Origin: Porticoccaceae bacterium UBA4026
GTDB lineage: Bacteria > Pseudomonadota > Gammaproteobacteria > Pseudomonadales > Porticoccaceae
DNA length: 17,830 bases
Assembly (NCBI GenBank): GCA_002382445.1
Contig: DGAQ01000054.1
Span: 12,298-30,127 of the forward strand
Reading direction: 5' to 3'
Numbering within the stretch: the stretch's first letter is position 1; every line of letters starts with the position of its first letter. Positions 15,333 through 17,830 of this stretch are shown piece by piece. Below the pieces are notes generated by a model. That model saw nothing but the letters and a program-made list of their open reading frames with translations. It did not search any database and had not been told where the DNA came from. Made by a program: the position numbers and the translations under genes.

Positions 15333-17830
15333 ATGCACTCGCAATCAATAGTTACCAATCAGGGTTGGTTCCAAGCTTTTTTCCAAGCCAAACATTTTAG
15401 TGCAATTCTTGCACTCTCATTTTCATTGATCTTGTCGGCCTGCGGTGGCGGCGGCAGCACTGTTACAGAAAATGACTTGGTTGATCCAGGTTCCGATGGC
15501 GTTACACCGACGCTGACAAGCGTATCTATCCTTCAGAAGCAAGAAAAGAATTCGAGTCCAGATGGTGTGGCCAAACTAGGGCAATCTATTAAGGTTGATT
15601 TCACAGCATCTGAAGCATTAATGACCCCAGAGGTTACTATTAATGGTGTAGCAGCTAGTCTTGAAGGCAAAATTGGGGACTGGTCGGCTTCACGCGCAAT
15701 GACCGCAGATGATGTTGAGGGTTATGTCACATTTAATATCTCATTCAGTGATACTAGCGGCGAAGTCGGGGTTGATGTTTCTGAAACGACTGACGGTAGT
15801 CGGGTACAGTATTGTGCAGAGGGTTGTGTTGCTCCAGTCGAAGATCCACTGGTTGGTGATTGGATGCTTGACGGAGCAGGTGCGGCAGGTGTTGGGCCAA
15901 CCCCCGGAAGCATGGAGTGGTGGTCAGCCGATGCAGCAGCGGTTGACGCTCGCGCATGTTGGTTTGATGACGTATTTTCCTTCACTAAAGCGGGGTCGTT
16001 CTCTAATGTTCAGGGTGAAGAGACTTGGTTGGAAACTTGGCAAGGTGCTGATGCTGAAGGTTGTGGGGCGCCGGTAGCGCCTCATGATGGTAGCGCAGAT
16101 GCAACTTGGGTATGGAATGAAGCGGCAGGAACACTAACAATTAATGGTAAGGGCGCTCACTTAGGCTTAGCTAAGGCGGTCAACGGCCAGGAATTATCTG
16201 ATCCAGGTGCCGCTCCAGACTCTATTACTTACCAAATTTTAACGCTCACTGCAGACGGCATGAACTTAACCGTCACTGTTGAGACAGGTGCAGGTGTTTG
16301 GTGGACATTTAACTTGGCTAAAAAGCCAGTGTCACCTTTTGTGGGTGCCTGGAAGCTTGACGGTGCAGGAGCTGCCGGTGTTGGTCCAGTAGCTGGCAGT
16401 ATGGAATGGTGGTCTGCTGATGAAGCGGCTGTTACTGCGCGCGCATGTTGGTTTGATGATAGCTTTGTATTTGGCACTGACGGTTCTTTCTCTAACCAAA
16501 TGGGTTCTGAAACTTGGTTGGAAACATGGCAGGCAGATGCTGAAGGCTGTGGAGCGCCAGTGGCACCTCATAATGGCAGCGCTGCAGCGACATTTAGTCA
16601 TGATGAGGCTGCAGGAACACTAACGATTAGCGGTAAGGGTGCTCACTTAGGTCTTGCTAAGGCGGTTAATGGTCAAGAGTTATCTGATCCAGGTGCCGCT
16701 CCAGACTCTATTACTTACCAAATTTTAACACTCACTGCCGACGGCATGAACTTAACCGTCACTGTTGAGACAGGTGCTGGTGTTTGGTGGACATTTAACT
16801 TGGCAAAAGTACCTCCGTCGCCATTGGCAGGTAATTGGCGATTAGACGGTGCTGGTTCAGCAGGCGTTGGCCCAGTCGCTGGTAGCATGGAATGGTGGTC
16901 TGCTGATGACGCGGCTGTTGCGGCTCGTGCTTGTTGGTTCGATGATCGGTTTACTTTTGGTGACGACGGATCCTTTACTAATGTAATGGGTTCTGAGACA
17001 TGGCTTGAAACATGGCAGGGTGCTGAAGCTGAGAGCTGTGGAACACCAGTTGCACCTCACAATGGCAGTGCTGCAGCGACATTTAGTCACGATCAGGCTG
17101 CTGGGACCCTAACGATTAACGGTAAGGGTGCTCATTTAGGTCTAGCTAAAGCGGTCAATGGTCAGGAATTATCTGATCCAGGCGCGGCACCAGATTCTAT
17201 TACTTATCAAATTTTGACGCTCACTGCCGACGGCATGAACTTAACAGTCACTGTTGAGACAGGCGCAGGTGTTTGGTGGACGTTCAATCTAGTTAAAGTT
17301 CCTGTTTCAGCGCTTGCTGGAAGCTGGTCTTTAGATGGAGCCGGCTCAGCTGGTGTTGGTCCGACTGAGGGTAGCATGGAGTGGTGGTCAGCCGATGCGG
17401 CAGCTGTTGAAGCACGCGCGTGTTGGTTTGATGATAGCTTTGTATTTGGTGATGACGGGTCATTCTCTAATGTAATGGGTTCTGAGACGTGGCTAGAAAC
17501 GTGGCAGGGTGCTGAAGCTGAGAGCTGTGGTACACCAGTTGCGCCTCATGATGGAAGCGCAGTTGCTACCTATAGCTATGATGAAGCAGCGGGTACTATT
17601 ACAATCAACGGGAAAGGCGCTCACTTAGGTCTACCTAAGGCTGTTAATGGTCAGGAATTATCTGATCCAGGTGCGGCTCCAGATTCAATTACTTATAAAG
17701 TCCTTACCGCTACTTCTGATGGTAAATACGTCACAGTCACGCTTGAAACGGGTGCTGGGGTATGGTGGACTTTTAATCTTGCTAAAAACGATTCTGCCGC
17801 TCCAGTAGATCCAGTAGATCCAGTAGATCC
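15333..17830 (+). CDS. Surface lipoprotein with an Ig-like domain and four Trp/Cys-rich tandem modules, C-terminus missing
   Basis: This open frame of 832 codons runs off the window. The ATG at 15333 follows the strong site AGGGGGAG. A signal peptide ends LILSAC, so Cys37 is the predicted lipidated residue, followed by the GGGGS spacer common in such lipoproteins. Residues ~60-160 form an Ig-like sandwich (SVSILQKQ, VDFTASEALMTPEVTINGVA, MTADDVEGYVTFNISFSD) ending in C161-AEG-C165. From residue 173 there are four modules of about 163 residues. Each has LDGAG(A/S)AGVGP, SMEWWSAD, ARACWFDD, ETWLETW, CG(A/T)PVAPH, GTLTI and VWWTFNL. Two conserved Cys per module probably form a disulfide. Then comes a Val-Asp-Pro linker. 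The protein is likely on the outer-membrane surface. I recall similar single modules in secreted proteins of marine Bacteroidetes and Gammaproteobacteria, but know no function. Confidence 0.85.
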   Translation, partial: MHSQSIVTNQGWFQAFFQAKHFSAILALSFSLILSACGGGGSTVTENDLVDPGSDGVTPTLTSVSILQKQEKNSSPDGVAKLGQSIKVDFTASEALMTPEVTINGVAASLEGKIGDWSASRAMTADDVEGYVTFNISFSDTSGEVGVDVSETTDGSRVQYCAEGCVAPVEDPLVGDWMLDGAGAAGVGPTPGSMEWWSADAAAVDARACWFDDVFSFTKAGSFSNVQGEETWLETWQGADAEGCGAPVAPHDGSADATWVWNEAAGTLTINGKGAHLGLAKAVNGQELSDPGAAPDSITYQILTLTADGMNLTVTVETGAGVWWTFNLAKKPVSPFVGAWKLDGAGAAGVGPVAGSMEWWSADEAAVTARACWFDDSFVFGTDGSFSNQMGSETWLETWQADAEGCGAPVAPHNGSAAATFSHDEAAGTLTISGKGAHLGLAKAVNGQELSDPGAAPDSITYQILTLTADGMNLTVTVETGAGVWWTFNLAKVPPSPLAGNWRLDGAGSAGVGPVAGSMEWWSADDAAVAARACWFDDRFTFGDDGSFTNVMGSETWLETWQGAEAESCGTPVAPHNGSAAATFSHDQAAGTLTINGKGAHLGLAKAVNGQELSDPGAAPDSITYQILTLTADGMNLTVTVETGAGVWWTFNLVKVPVSALAGSWSLDGAGSAGVGPTEGSMEWWSADAAAVEARACWFDDSFVFGDDGSFSNVMGSETWLETWQGAEAESCGTPVAPHDGSAVATYSYDEAAGTITINGKGAHLGLPKAVNGQELSDPGAAPDSITYKVLTATSDGKYVTVTLETGAGVWWTFNLAKNDSAAPVDPVDPVD
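15849..17786 (+). repeat. Four tandem in-frame ~489-bp repeats
   Basis: Units start at 15849, 16338, 16824 and 17313. The spacings are 489, 486 and 489 bp, and the last unit ends at about 17786. Each encodes the same ~163-residue module. DNA identity is high and uneven: the 125-nt tracts 16194-16318 and 16680-16804 (units 1 and 2) differ at only three positions by eye, whereas the first halves of those units differ much more. Unit 4 has its own 3' end. Confidence 0.95.
17802..17830 (+). repeat. 9-bp tandem repeat encoding a Val-Asp-Pro linker
   Basis: CCAGTAGAT is repeated three times exactly (17802, 17811, 17820) and a fourth copy begins at 17829, cut by the window edge. In the lipoprotein frame it encodes repeated Pro-Val-Asp, an extended inter-domain linker. 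Total copy number is unknown. Confidence 0.9.

Noticed and set aside
15722..17090. Several open frames on both strands inside the tandem repeats
   Set aside because: They recur at the repeat period and are the alternate frames of the lipoprotein modules; the main frame is open throughout and carries the signal peptide and conserved motifs.
15849..17786. CRISPR array or mobile repeat
   Set aside because: The ~489-bp units are contiguous, in frame and code for one protein; there are no spacers, terminal inverted repeats or transposase.

Overview
The window looks like a chromosomal segment of a free-living, probably marine, gammaproteobacterium. Evidence for this is the gene content (ttcA, slyD, bolA, putP, a Smr-domain protein, and a sodium-pumping oxaloacetate decarboxylase oadGAB), the moderate G+C by eye, and a long secreted lipoprotein with an SAC-GGGG lipobox and tandem repeats. 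I see no rRNA, tRNA, CRISPR array, transposase, integrase or phage gene. Most of the window is ordinary, well-conserved housekeeping sequence.

Layout: (1) 1-3610, lipid/acyl-CoA block. A truncated AraC-type regulator on the minus strand faces a two-gene operon, MaoC-type hydratase plus a ~600-residue acyl-CoA dehydrogenase. A perfect 14-bp palindrome lies between them. (2) 3637-4975, minus-strand pair slyD and a TSUP-type membrane exporter with overlapping reading frames. It ends at a bidirectional terminator shared with the dehydrogenase. (3) 5039-7856, plus-strand Smr-domain protein, a DUF6134-like periplasmic protein overlapping a lipocalin lipoprotein, then tRNA thiolase ttcA. (4) 8005-11273, convergent putP (Na+/proline symporter) and argS. 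(5) 11516-15112, oadG-oadA-oadB with bolA four bases behind. This is a complete Na+ pump that would supply the gradient PutP uses. (6) 15333 to the window end, the N-terminal 832 residues of a surface lipoprotein that runs off the edge.

The least explained item is that last gene. After a lipobox and an Ig-like domain it carries four near-identical ~163-residue modules, each rich in Trp with two conserved Cys. These are followed by a Val-Asp-Pro linker encoded by perfect 9-bp repeats that reach the window edge. At DNA level the modules form a mosaic, which suggests recent recombination between them. I cannot assign a function. Surface binding of a glycan or another ligand is a guess. Two genes open at the window edges (1-788 minus and 15333-17830 plus) were read directly from the sequence. 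All family calls rest on motif recognition, not on a database search.
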